Shown piece by piece: positions 50,251-58,825 of a stretch of DNA of 64,000 nucleotides. Each line of letters begins with the position of its first letter. Positions within the stretch are counted from its first letter, which is position 1. The stretch comes from an uncultured Prevotellaceae bacterium. Lineage in GTDB: Bacteria; Bacteroidota; Bacteroidia; Bacteroidales; Bacteroidaceae. The stretch covers positions 1 through 64,000 of the forward strand of contig ONGG01000002.1 of the NCBI GenBank assembly GCA_900317305.1, written 5' to 3'. Made by a program: the position numbers and the translations under genes. The notes below the pieces were generated by a model. That model was not told the DNA's origin and searched no databases. It was given only the letters and a program-made list of their open reading frames with translations.

Positions 50251-52037
50251 TGAGAAAATACATACTCCTGATCATGGCACTGTTGCTCGCTATGCCACAA
50301 TACGCGCAGACCAGGCACCGGTCGGGCTCTCGGCATCAGCGCACAACCACCACCTACCAGAAGAAAGGTGGCAAGCGGGGCGGTCAGACCACAGCCCCAG
50401 CGCAGAAAGGTGGAAAGGGCGGCAAGGCTAACTACACCACCTCCGAGATCCGTGGCCTCCAAAGCCAGCGCAAGCAGATAGAGCAGGATATCCGTGCCCA
50501 GCAGAACCGTTTGCAGGTGAACAAGGCCGACGTGGAGAACCGCCTGAGCAACTTGCTCGTCATCAATGGCGAGATTGATGCCAAGCAGAAGGATATTGAT
50601 GGCTTCGAACAGGAGATAAAGAAGCTCGACGGCAACATCGGTATGCTGCAGTCGCAGATGTCTACCCTCCAGTCTCAGCTGAAGGAGCGTCAGGAGAAAT
50701 TCAAGAAGTCGGTGCAATATATGGCGCAGCACCGCAAGATACAAGACAAACTGATGTTCATCTTCAGTGCAAAGAGTCTCACCCAGGCCTACCGCCGACT
50801 GCGCTTCGTGCAGGATTATGCGGCCTACCAGCGAGCCCAGGGCGAGCAGATCAAGGCCAAACAAGAGGAAATCAGGCAAAAAGACCTTCAACTCAAGAAA
50901 GCACGCTCACAGAAAGACCAGTTGCTGAGCAAGGGAAAGGCGGCCAAGGCCGAACTCCAGACCAAGCATAATGAGCAGCAGCAGGTAGTGGCGCAGTTGC
51001 AGAATGAGCAGAAGACCATACAAGTGATTATCGCCGACCAGGAGCGCAAGAATGCCCAAATCAATGCCGAGATTGACAGGCTCATCGCCGTGGAGGTAGA
51101 GAAGGCACGCGCCCGTGCCGCTGCCGAGGCCGCCCGCAAGGCCGAGGCCGCTGCCGCCAAGAAACGCGCCGAGGAGGCTGCCCGGCGCAAGGCTGCCGCC
51201 GAGGCTGCCAAGCGTGAGGAGGAGCGCCGTATTGCCGCCGCCAAGGCCGAGGAGGCCCGTGCCAAGGCTGCCGCCGAGGCTGCCCGCAAGAAGGCTGCCG
51301 AGGAGGCCGCCAGACGTGAGGAGGCCCGCCGTGTGGCTGCTGCCAAGGCAGAGGAAGCCCGGCAGCGCGCCGCCGCCGAGGCCAAGGCCAAGGAGAAGCG
51401 CAAGGCCGAGGAGGCTGCCCGCAAGGCCGAGGCTGAGGCCCGTGCCGCCGAGGAGGCCGCCCGTAGGAGTGCCGAGGAGAAGGCGCGCACCGAGCAGGCT
51501 GCCCGTGAGGCTGAGTCGGCCCGTCTGGCTGCCGAGCGCAAGGCCGAGGCCGATGCCGCCCGCCGCAAGGCCGAGGAGGCCGCTGCTGCCCGTGAGGAGG
51601 AGCGAATGGAGACGATGTCGGCCGTCGACCGCCAGATCAGTGGTAGTTTTGAGAGCAACCGTGGGCGACTGCCCATGCCGGTGACAGGAAAATACAAGAT
51701 TGTGAGCCACTACGGACAGTACGACGTGGAGGGACTGAAGAACGTGCGTCTCGACAACAAGGGCATCAACATTCTTTGTGAGTCGGGAGCCAGTGCGAGG
51801 TCTATCTTCGATGGCGAGGTGAGCGCTGTGGTGCAGGTGGCCGGACAGATTGTGGTGATGGTGCGCCATGGCGACTACATCTCCGTCTACTGCAATCTTC
51901 GCAACGTGCATGTGCGCAAGGGACAGCGTGTGTCTACCCGTCAGTCGCTTGGCACCGTGGGCCAGGACAACATCCTGCAGTTCCAGTTGCGCAAGGAGAG
52001 AGACAAACTCAATCCTGAGTCGTGGCTGGGCAGGTAA
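50250..52037 (+). CDS. EnvC-like murein hydrolase activator (degenerate LytM/M23 domain)
   Basis: The product has 595 residues, with a signal peptide, a basic Gly/Gln/Thr segment and a coiled coil (about 65-290). An extreme Ala/Glu/Arg/Lys repeat block follows (about 285-455, AAEAARKAEAA-type units), and then a C-terminal M23/LytM fold. The fold is clear (GEVSAVVQVAGQIVVMVRHGDYISVYCNL), but the usual HxxxD and HxH zinc ligands are absent: NKGINI and LQFQL stand where H-D and LHFE would be. Activators of division amidases such as EnvC and NlpD have the same loss. It probably activates an N-acetylmuramoyl-L-alanine amidase encoded elsewhere. Confidence 0.85.
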   Translation: MRKYILLIMALLLAMPQYAQTRHRSGSRHQRTTTTYQKKGGKRGGQTTAPAQKGGKGGKANYTTSEIRGLQSQRKQIEQDIRAQQNRLQVNKADVENRLSNLLVINGEIDAKQKDIDGFEQEIKKLDGNIGMLQSQMSTLQSQLKERQEKFKKSVQYMAQHRKIQDKLMFIFSAKSLTQAYRRLRFVQDYAAYQRAQGEQIKAKQEEIRQKDLQLKKARSQKDQLLSKGKAAKAELQTKHNEQQQVVAQLQNEQKTIQVIIADQERKNAQINAEIDRLIAVEVEKARARAAAEAARKAEAAAAKKRAEEAARRKAAAEAAKREEERRIAAAKAEEARAKAAAEAARKKAAEEAARREEARRVAAAKAEEARQRAAAEAKAKEKRKAEEAARKAEAEARAAEEAARRSAEEKARTEQAAREAESARLAAERKAEADAARRKAEEAAAAREEERMETMSAVDRQISGSFESNRGRLPMPVTGKYKIVSHYGQYDVEGLKNVRLDNKGINILCESGASARSIFDGEVSAVVQVAGQIVVMVRHGDYISVYCNLRNVHVRKGQRVSTRQSLGTVGQDNILQFQLRKERDKLNPESWLGR

Positions 52038-52070
52038 TTCCCAAGGAAATACAATCAATCATTTCTCTCA

Positions 52071-52101
52071 TCCCCTTTCCTCAAGCAGGAAGGGGGATTT
52101 T
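52071..52101 (+). terminator. terminator of the dut to EnvC-like operon
   Basis: TCCCCTTTCCT (52071-52081) pairs with AGGAAGGGGGA (52087-52097), and TTTT follows. It lies between convergent genes. Confidence 0.85.
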
Positions 52102-52103
52102 CG

Positions 52104-53174
52104 TTACCATTCCAGTCCGTCAAGTATCGCCATGTATCGGTCGATGGCATCGTCTATCTCGCTGATGCCAATAAATTCGTCGGCTGAGTGGGAACGGGCC
52201 GAGTCGCCAGGCCCCAATTTCAGTGAAGGGAACGGCATGAGTGCCTGGTCGCTCAGTGTGGGTGAGCCAAATGGCTTCATGCCCAGGGCAATACATCGTG
52301 CCACGACAGGATGGTCGAGGGCAATGCCCGATGAGCGTAGGCGGAATGAGCGTGCGCTTACCTCGCTCCTCACATTCGAGCGGATGATGTCGAACACTTC
52401 TTCATTGGTGTAGTACTCGTTGGTGCGGATGTCGATGATGGCCTCGCAGGTGTCGGGTATCACATTGTGCTGCGTGCCGGCATGAATCACTGTCACGTTC
52501 ATCAGCGTAGGACCCAGTAGGTCGCTCACCCGCTCGAAGCGGTAGTCGCGCAGCCACGTCAGGTCGTCGAGCATCGCATAGATGGCGTTCACGCCCTCGC
52601 CACGAGCGGCATGTCCGCTGCGGCCATGTGCCTTCATGTCGACCACCATCAATCCTTTCTCTGCCACGGCGGGTTGCATGCCCGTTGGCTCGCCCACAAT
52701 GGCCAGGTGGATGGCGGGTAACTGTGGAATCACGCTGCTGATGCCGTTGGCACCCGAAACCTCTTCTTCGGCCGAGGCCAGATAGATGAGGTTGTAGGCC
52801 TGGCGTGTGTCTTTAAGGAGCCTGAACACCTGGAGCAGGGCCATCAGTCCGCCTCCGCAGTCGTTGCTGCCCAGACCATAGAGACGGTCGCCCTCCACCA
52901 CCGGAGAGAACGGGTCGCGGGTCCACGATGCCACGGGTCTGACGGTGTCGATATGGGCATTGAGCAGAAGAGTGGGGCGCTGGGTGTCGATGTCGCCAGC
53001 CACCGCCCAGAGGTTGTTGCCGCTGCGCTGGGGATACAGTTCCCATTCTCGCATGGCGTTCTCCAAGATGTCGGCGGCCGCTTTCTCGTCGCGGCTCACT
53101 GAGGGGGTGGCAATCAACTGCTTCAGCAGGGCCACCGCGTCGGCGGTGTATGTTTTTTCTCTCGTAAGACTCAT
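52104..53174 (-). CDS. argE: M20-family deacetylase, ArgE/DapE type
   Basis: The product has 356 residues from the ATG at 53172-53174. Di-zinc ligands are visible as NAHIDTVRP (His, with the catalytic Asp two residues later), GSNDCGGGLMA (bridging Asp), SAEEEVSG (Glu general base plus ligand), VGEPTG and the C-terminal SARSHSADEF (His). The dimerisation lid has GRSGHAARGEG. Bacteroidota use an N-acyl-citrulline route to arginine, and proteins of this length serve as its deacylase. That substrate is inferred, and succinyl-diaminopimelate is the alternative. Confidence 0.75.
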   Translation of the reverse strand: MSLTREKTYTADAVALLKQLIATPSVSRDEKAAADILENAMREWELYPQRSGNNLWAVAGDIDTQRPTLLLNAHIDTVRPVASWTRDPFSPVVEGDRLYGLGSNDCGGGLMALLQVFRLLKDTRQAYNLIYLASAEEEVSGANGISSVIPQLPAIHLAIVGEPTGMQPAVAEKGLMVVDMKAHGRSGHAARGEGVNAIYAMLDDLTWLRDYRFERVSDLLGPTLMNVTVIHAGTQHNVIPDTCEAIIDIRTNEYYTNEEVFDIIRSNVRSEVSARSFRLRSSGIALDHPVVARCIALGMKPFGSPTLSDQALMPFPSLKLGPGDSARSHSADEFIGISEIDDAIDRYMAILDGLEW

Positions 53175-53194
53175 CTCTTTGTTTTTTCTTCTTG

Positions 53195-53226
53195 CAAATA
53201 TCGGTTTTTTTATCCATACCCCCAAG
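53195..53226 (-). promoter_or_regulatory. promoter of the M20 gene
   Basis: On the minus strand CTTG (53223-53226), a 20-nt spacer and GATATTTG (53195-53202, first base off consensus) precede the start codon by about 21 nt. Confidence 0.45.
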
Positions 53227-53283
53227 GTTTTGGCCGCGGATTCTTTTGTTGCGGCCCATAAGGGCAAAAAAAAGGGCATTTTT

Positions 53284-53314
53284 TTTGGTTTTTGGCATAT
53301 TTGCATTATATTTG
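53284..53314 (+). promoter_or_regulatory. promoter of the acyl-CoA ligase gene
   Basis: TTTG (53284-53287), a 19-nt spacer and TATATTTG (53307-53314) form a consensus promoter with a leader of about 17 nt. Confidence 0.75.
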
Positions 53315-53336
53315 CCAAATTAAAAAGGAATTGATT

Positions 53337-55145
53337 ATGCAGACGAATTGTCATTTATCGGTGCTTATTCACGAGCAGGCCAAGATATACGGCTCAAAAC
53401 CCGCGCTCACTTATCGTGACTTCGGTAGCCTGCAATGGAAGTCGGTGTCATGGAATTATTTCTCTGACATGGTGAAACAGGTGTCGAATGCGCTGCTCAA
53501 CCTCAATGTCAAGGTGCAGGAGAACATAGGTGTGTTCTCACAAAACACCGTGCAGTATATCTACACCGATTTTGGCGCCTTTGGCATCAGGGCCGTCACC
53601 GTGCCTTTCTATGCCACAAGCAGCGAGGAGCAAATCCGTTTCATGATTCACGATGCAGAGGTCAGAATCCTCTTTGTAGGTGAGCAGGAGCAGTACGACA
53701 AGGCCCATCGTATTGTGCCATTGTGCCCCACACTCGAGCGCATTATCATCTTCGATCCGAGTGTGAGAATAGTGCCCGGTGATCCCAACGCCATCTATTT
53801 TGACGATTTCCTGAAACTCGGTGAGAACTACCCTCGCCAGACTGAGGTGGAGAAACGTTACGCCGAGGCCTCGTTCGACGATATCTGCAACATCCTCTAT
53901 ACCAGCGGGACGACGGGCGACAGCAAGGGAGTGATCCTTACCCACAGCCAATTCCATGCCGCATTTGAGGCCAATTTCCAGAGTGTGCCGGTAACCAAGG
54001 ACGATGTCATTATGAACTTCCTGCCCTACACCCATGTCTTCGAGCGTGGATGGGCCATGCTGTGTCTCACCGTGGGTGCGCGTCTGGTCATCAACACCTA
54101 TCCCAAGGAGATTCAGCAGTCGATGCTCGAGACGCATCCCAGTTGCATGAGTTCGGTGCCCAGGTTCTGGGAGAAAGTCTATGCGGGCGTGAGAGCCAAG
54201 ATCGACAGTGCCAGTGGCGCCAAGAAGATGCTCTTCAAGAAAGCCCTCAGTGTGGGCCGCCGCCATAACATCGAGTATTTGAGCAACGGGAAGAGGCCTC
54301 CGTTGACGCTGAAAGCCGAGTATGCTTTCTACAACAAGATGGTATTCAGCCTCATCCGCAAGCAACTGGGTCTGGAAAATGCCCATTTCTTCCCCACGGC
54401 AGGCGCTACGGTATCGCCAGAGGTGGAGGAGTTCATCCATTCTGTGGGCATCAATATGATGGTGGGCTACGGACTGACCGAGAGCCTTGCCACCGTGTCG
54501 AACGACCACCTTGGCGAACCCTACACCATCGGGTCGGTAGGCCGTCCCATCAACAGCATCCAGGTGAAGATCGGCGAGAACGACGAGATCTTGCTCAAGG
54601 GTCCCACCATCACTCCCGGATATTACAAGCGCGACGACCTCACCAAGGCCGCCTTCGACGAGGAGGGATTCTTCCATACGGGCGATGCTGGATATATACA
54701 GAATGGCGAGATTTTCCTGAAAGACCGCATCAAGGACCTGTTCAAGACCTCCAACGGAAAATACATCGCTCCCCAGCTCATCGAGTCGAAAATCCTTGTC
54801 GACAAGTATGTGGATCAGGTGGCCGTCATCGCCGACCAACGTAAGTTTGTGTCGGCACTCATCGTCCCTGTATTCGACTTGCTCGACCAATATGCCGCCG
54901 ACATGGGCATCAAAGCGCAAGACCATGAGCAACTCTGCCGCGACCCGCGCATCATAAAGATGATGGAGGAGCGTATGGAGACCCTGCAGCAGGGACTGGC
55001 CAGCTATGAGCGCATCAAGCGCTTCACGCTGCTCCCCAAACCCTTCAGCATGGAGAATGGTGAACTTACCAACACACTGAAAATCAGGCGCAATGTGCTG
55101 ACCAAGAACTATGCCGCCGAGATAGAAGAAATGTACAAGGAATAA
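53337..55145 (+). CDS. long-chain fatty acid--CoA ligase (AMP-forming)
   Basis: The product has 602 residues. The adenylation signature is NILYTSGTTGDSKGVILTHSQ near residue 185, followed by FLPYTHVFERGW, the A5-type GYGLTES near 378, and the hinge block HTGDAGYIQNGEIFLKDRIKDLFKTSNGKYIAP near 450-480. This is a member of the long-chain acyl-CoA synthetase group, which activates fatty acids for lipid synthesis or turnover. The prfB start lies just after its stop, so both are likely on one transcript. Confidence 0.93.
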   Translation: MQTNCHLSVLIHEQAKIYGSKPALTYRDFGSLQWKSVSWNYFSDMVKQVSNALLNLNVKVQENIGVFSQNTVQYIYTDFGAFGIRAVTVPFYATSSEEQIRFMIHDAEVRILFVGEQEQYDKAHRIVPLCPTLERIIIFDPSVRIVPGDPNAIYFDDFLKLGENYPRQTEVEKRYAEASFDDICNILYTSGTTGDSKGVILTHSQFHAAFEANFQSVPVTKDDVIMNFLPYTHVFERGWAMLCLTVGARLVINTYPKEIQQSMLETHPSCMSSVPRFWEKVYAGVRAKIDSASGAKKMLFKKALSVGRRHNIEYLSNGKRPPLTLKAEYAFYNKMVFSLIRKQLGLENAHFFPTAGATVSPEVEEFIHSVGINMMVGYGLTESLATVSNDHLGEPYTIGSVGRPINSIQVKIGENDEILLKGPTITPGYYKRDDLTKAAFDEEGFFHTGDAGYIQNGEIFLKDRIKDLFKTSNGKYIAPQLIESKILVDKYVDQVAVIADQRKFVSALIVPVFDLLDQYAADMGIKAQDHEQLCRDPRIIKMMEERMETLQQGLASYERIKRFTLLPKPFSMENGELTNTLKIRRNVLTKNYAAEIEEMYKE

Positions 55146-55146
55146 T

Positions 55147-56268
55147 ATGATCACAAGCGACCAACTCAAGGATGTGCTCACTCGTGTCGACGCGCTGCAC
55201 AAATACCTTGAGATAGACAAGAAAAAGATAGAATTTGAGGAGGAGCAACTGCGCACCCAGGCTCCCGACTTCTGGGACGACCCGCAGCGGGCACAGGAGC
55301 AGATGAAGAAGGTGAAGGGAATACAGAAGTGGATCGACGGCTATAAGGACGTGCGCGACAAGGCCGACGAACTGCAACTTGCCTTCGATTTCTACCACGA
55401 CGACATGGTGACGGAGCAGGAGGTCGACGACGACTATGCCCAGGCAATCAAGGCCATCGAGGACCTTGAGCTAAGGAACATGCTCCGCCAAAAGGAGGAC
55501 CCGATGGACTGCGTGATGAAAATCAACTCTGGTGCCGGAGGCACCGAGAGCCAGGACTGGGCACAAATGCTTATGCGCATGTATATGCGGTGGGCAGAGG
55601 CCCATGGGCACAAAGTCACCATCAGCAACCTGCAGGAGGGCGATGAGGCCGGCATCAAGAGCGTCACTATGGAGATAGAGGGTGGCGACAGCGCCTATGG
55701 CTACCTGAAGAGCGAGAATGGGGTGCACCGCCTGGTGCGCGTCTCTCCTTTCAATGCACAAGGCAAGCGCATGACGAGTTTTGCCAGCGTCTTCGTCTCG
55801 CCGTTGGTCGACGACACCATCGAGGTGTATATCGACCCCTCCAAAATCTCTTGGGACCTCTTCCGAAGCGGTGGTGCTGGCGGACAGAACGTGAACAAAG
55901 TGGAGACGGGCGTGCGCCTGCGCTACCAGTATGTGGATCCCGACACTGGCGAGGAGGAGGAAATCCTCATCGAGAACACTGAGACCCGCAAGCAACTCGA
56001 GAACCGCAACAACGCCCTACGCCTGCTCAAGTCGCAACTCTACGACCGCGCCATGAAGAAGCGGTTGGAGGCGAAGGCTAAGATCGAGGCAGGGAAGAAG
56101 AAGATAGAGTGGGGTAGCCAAATCCGCAGTTATGTCTTCGACGACCGACGGGTGAAAGACCACCGCACCAATTATCAGACGACCGATGTCGACGGGGTGA
56201 TGGATGGCAAGATCGATGGTTTCATCAAGGCCTATCTCATGGAGTTCCCCGTGAACGACGAGCAATAG
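55147..56268 (+). CDS. prfB: peptide chain release factor 2, no programmed frameshift
   Basis: The product has 373 residues in one uninterrupted frame. Stop-codon recognition uses the SPF tripeptide in RLVRVSPFNAQGKRMTSFASV, which marks RF2 (UGA/UAA). The catalytic loop is GGAGGQNVNKVE near residue 245. Many bacteria autoregulate prfB by a +1 frameshift at an in-frame UGA near codon 25, and that stop is absent here. The start codon is 1 nt after the stop of the acyl-CoA ligase gene. Confidence 0.97.
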   Translation: MITSDQLKDVLTRVDALHKYLEIDKKKIEFEEEQLRTQAPDFWDDPQRAQEQMKKVKGIQKWIDGYKDVRDKADELQLAFDFYHDDMVTEQEVDDDYAQAIKAIEDLELRNMLRQKEDPMDCVMKINSGAGGTESQDWAQMLMRMYMRWAEAHGHKVTISNLQEGDEAGIKSVTMEIEGGDSAYGYLKSENGVHRLVRVSPFNAQGKRMTSFASVFVSPLVDDTIEVYIDPSKISWDLFRSGGAGGQNVNKVETGVRLRYQYVDPDTGEEEEILIENTETRKQLENRNNALRLLKSQLYDRAMKKRLEAKAKIEAGKKKIEWGSQIRSYVFDDRRVKDHRTNYQTTDVDGVMDGKIDGFIKAYLMEFPVNDEQ

Positions 56269-56333
56269 GCGGGTCGCAGGAATACCAAGCAACAATCAAC
56301 AACCAATAATCAACCTTATAAAAACTGAAGACT

Positions 56334-56474
56334 ATGAGTAGTACGAAAGCCAAAAAAAAGCGTATTGAGCGCGCAGAGCGTCAGGAAAAACAGGCACAGA
56401 TAGTGATTCGTTGCATCTTCGGGGTGCTGATACTGCTTGCCATTTGCTACGCTTTCTTCGCCATGAGCATGTAG
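56334..56474 (+). CDS. 46-residue single-pass membrane protein
   Basis: The short frame encodes a Lys/Arg-rich N-terminus (MSSTKAKKKRIERAERQEK) followed by one hydrophobic helix (IVIRCIFGVLILLAICYAFF) and stops at TAG. Positive-inside rules put the N-terminus in the cytoplasm. Similar tiny proteins next to prfB or CYTH genes seem common in Bacteroidota, but no function is known. The CYTH gene starts 6 nt after its stop. Confidence 0.65.
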   Translation: MSSTKAKKKRIERAERQEKQAQIVIRCIFGVLILLAICYAFFAMSM

Positions 56475-56480
56475 GCGCCT

Positions 56481-56981
56481 ATGAGTGGAATGGAAATCGA
56501 ACGCAAGTTCCTGGTGCGCAAAGACCGTGACTACAAGGGTCAGGCCTTTGCCAGCAGTCGTATCAAGCAAGGCTACATCGCGGCCAAAGGGGCTACGGTG
56601 AGGGTGAGGCTGCGCGACGACAAAGGCTACCTCACCATCAAAGGGCCATCAATGGACGGCGGACTGTCGCGCTATGAGTTCGAGAAGGAAATCACGGTCG
56701 AGGAGGCCGCCCAACTCTTCAAACTCTGCGCCCCGGGTGTCATCGACAAGACACGTTACCTTGTGCACAGCGGCAAACACACCTTCGAGGTCGACGAGTT
56801 CTATGGCGAGAACGAGGGACTGGTGATGGCCGAGGTCGAACTGGGCAGTGCCGATGAGGAGTTTGTCAAACCCGACTTCATTGGGTTGGAGGTGACAGGC
56901 GATTCGCGGTTCACCAACAGGAGTTTGCGCAAGATTCCATTCATGCTTTTGAGAGCAACCGTGCCGCCAGAATACCGATGA
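56481..56981 (+). CDS. CYTH-domain triphosphatase
   Basis: The product has 166 residues. The CYTH signature ExExK is the opening MEIERKFLV. The tunnel-lining charged strands follow: RIKQGYI, VRVRLRDDKGYLTIKGP, YEFEKEITVEEA, KTRYLVHSG, FEVDEFYGENEGLVMAEVEL. Such short bacterial members hydrolyse inorganic tripolyphosphate and only rarely make cAMP. The last 41 bp overlap the convergent VanZ-like gene. Confidence 0.9.
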   Translation: MSGMEIERKFLVRKDRDYKGQAFASSRIKQGYIAAKGATVRVRLRDDKGYLTIKGPSMDGGLSRYEFEKEITVEEAAQLFKLCAPGVIDKTRYLVHSGKHTFEVDEFYGENEGLVMAEVELGSADEEFVKPDFIGLEVTGDSRFTNRSLRKIPFMLLRATVPPEYR

Positions 56982-57336
56982 GCAACGCCAGGGTGGCACC
57001 CGTGGCATTGGCGGCAAAGTCAAGCCATTCTCCGCTTCGCCGCCCACCGGTGCAATAGGCTTGAAGTATCTCTATCAGTCCGCTCATCATCGTCGGGCCT
57101 ATCCATGCCCCGAGCAATGCTTTCGGCCATGACACCTTCTCGTGTCGCCGAAGGTATTCCCACCAGACTACCGTGCATGTGCCCAGATACATCACCAGGT
57201 GTGTCCATTTGTCGATAAAGGCCACATCATTGAGTGGGGTGTGGGGTGGAATGAGCCAGAAACACAGCAGCCAGATGACCAAAATGAGGAAGCTGGAGAG
57301 TGGGTAGTGGGATACTAAATGAAGGAGATATCTCAT
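56941..57336 (-). CDS. VanZ-like family membrane protein
   Basis: The product has 131 residues from the ATG at 57334-57336, with four predicted membrane helices. VanZ-type features are WLIPPHTPLNDVAFIDKWTHLVMYLG and GLIEILQAYCTGGRRSGEWLDFAANATGATLA. VanZ gives low-level teicoplanin resistance in enterococci, but the widespread chromosomal homologues have no fixed function. It shares a short divergent promoter region with the symporter gene. Confidence 0.88.
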   Translation of the reverse strand: MRYLLHLVSHYPLSSFLILVIWLLCFWLIPPHTPLNDVAFIDKWTHLVMYLGTCTVVWWEYLRRHEKVSWPKALLGAWIGPTMMSGLIEILQAYCTGGRRSGEWLDFAANATGATLALLIGILAARLLSKA

Positions 57337-57356
57337 AATTGCTTTTGATTTTGTGG

Positions 57357-57384
57357 CAAAATTACATCCTTTTTTATAATTTTG
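57357..57384. promoter_or_regulatory. divergent -7 elements of the VanZ-like and symporter genes
   Basis: TAATTTTG on the plus strand (57377-57384) and on the minus strand (57357-57364) lie only 12 bp apart, facing opposite ways. The plus-strand element has a TTTG 23 nt upstream (57350-57353), longer than normal. RNA polymerase could bind only one of them at a time. Confidence 0.45.
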
Positions 57385-57451
57385 CGGTGTGAATAGACCT
57401 GATTCTTCGCAAAAGTGGAGAATCTTCATTTTCAGTCATAACACTTGTGAT

Positions 57452-58816
57452 ATGTCGAGATCTTCGGAGCGTGCCAATTTTGGCAGCAAACTAGGCATCA
57501 TTCTTGCCACGGCAGGCTCGGCCGTCGGACTGGGCAATGTGTGGCGTTTCCCTTATATGACGGGCGAGAATGGTGGTGCGGCTTTCATCATCATCTATCT
57601 GGCGTGCGTGCTGTTGTTGGGCATCCCCTGCATGGTGAGCGAGTTCATCATCGGACGCCATGGCGCAGCCAACACCGCACGTGCCTACAGCCGTCTGGCC
57701 GACGGAAAAGCTTGGAAATATGTGGGCTATCTGGGTGTGCTCACAGGCTATCTCATCACGGGCTATTACGCCGTGGTGTCGGGTTGGTGTCTGCAATATG
57801 TCTATGGGGCATTGGTGGGTGGCGTCAGTGGTAATGCCGATGATGTGAAGCAGTATTTCATCGAGTTCTCCTCCGACCCAGTGAGACCTGTCTTCTGGGC
57901 TGTGCTTTTCCTCGTCATCACCCATTTCGTTATTGTGAGAGGGGTACGCAACGGCATTGAGCGGGTGTCGAAACTCATGATGCCCACACTCTTCGTGTTG
58001 CTCCTCGTTCTAGTCGTGGCTTCATGCATGCTGCCTGGGGCTCATAAAGGAATCTCCTTCCTCTTCAAACCCGATTTCTCGAAGATGGACAGTGGCGTGT
58101 TCCTGGGGGCACTGGGGCAGTCGTTCTACTCGCTGAGCATAGGCATGGGCTGTATCTGCACCTATGCCTCCTATTTCACCCGGCACACCAACTTGCTCAA
58201 TTCGGCCCTGCAAATCAGTGTGCTCGACTGTCTCGTGGCAGTGCTTGCCGGACTGATGATCTTCCCCGCGGCTTTCTCTGTGGGTATCAGTCCCGACTCT
58301 GGACCGTCACTGGTGTTCATCACCCTGCCCAACGTGTTCCACCAGGCCTTTTCGGCAGTCCCCTGGGTGGGCTATTTCGTGGCCATACTCTTCTATTTGC
58401 TGCTGTCTGTGGCCGCACTTACCTCGCTCATCTCGCTGCATGAGGTGAGCACGGCGTTTTTGCAGGAGGAGCGCCGTATCTCCAGACCTAAGGCGGCAAC
58501 AATCGTCACGTGCTCGTGTGCCGTCATCGGCGCATTCTGTTCTTTGTCGATGGGCGCCTGCGACTCGCTTGTCTTCTTCGGATGGTCGCTTTTCGACATT
58601 TTCGACTTTGTCACCGGACAGTTGTTCCTTCCCTTGGGCGGCTTCCTTACCTGCATTTTCATCGGATGGTTCGTACCACGCAAGTTGGTGCGTGATGAGT
58701 TCACCAACTGGGGCACCCTGAAGGGTACGTTCTTTGGCGTGTTCCTCTTCCTGGTGCGTTTCGTGTGCCCGGTGAGCATCCTGCTCGTTATTCTCCATCA
58801 GTTCGATTTCATTTAG
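57452..58816 (+). CDS. sodium-dependent NSS-family symporter, copy 1
   Basis: The product has 454 residues and about eleven or twelve membrane helices. Helix 1 carries the NSS sodium/substrate-site signature FGSKLGIILATAGSAVGLGNVWRFPYMTGENGGAAF. Further blocks are GYYAVVSGWCLQY (helix 3) and FFSLSIG-like SFYSLSIGMGCICTYASYF (helix 6-7 region). Substrates of bacterial homologues include amino acids such as Trp, Leu or Tyr, and the one used here is unknown. Copy 2 follows 9 nt downstream. The ATG at 57452 is preferred because the signature begins there. Confidence 0.93.
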   Translation: MSRSSERANFGSKLGIILATAGSAVGLGNVWRFPYMTGENGGAAFIIIYLACVLLLGIPCMVSEFIIGRHGAANTARAYSRLADGKAWKYVGYLGVLTGYLITGYYAVVSGWCLQYVYGALVGGVSGNADDVKQYFIEFSSDPVRPVFWAVLFLVITHFVIVRGVRNGIERVSKLMMPTLFVLLLVLVVASCMLPGAHKGISFLFKPDFSKMDSGVFLGALGQSFYSLSIGMGCICTYASYFTRHTNLLNSALQISVLDCLVAVLAGLMIFPAAFSVGISPDSGPSLVFITLPNVFHQAFSAVPWVGYFVAILFYLLLSVAALTSLISLHEVSTAFLQEERRISRPKAATIVTCSCAVIGAFCSLSMGACDSLVFFGWSLFDIFDFVTGQLFLPLGGFLTCIFIGWFVPRKLVRDEFTNWGTLKGTFFGVFLFLVRFVCPVSILLVILHQFDFI

Positions 58817-58825
58817 TCGAGGCCT

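Noticed and set aside
50250..52037. EnvC-like protein as an active M23 endopeptidase
   Set aside because: The zinc-binding HxxxD and HxH motifs are not present in the LytM domain.
50907..52058. 383-residue Gly/Leu/Ser-rich frame on the minus strand
   Set aside because: It mirrors the Ala/Glu/Arg repeat block of the EnvC-like gene, and its low complexity comes from the repeat itself.
53538..55256. 572-residue frame on the minus strand
   Set aside because: It is antisense to the acyl-CoA ligase and prfB genes, both of which show full catalytic motifs.
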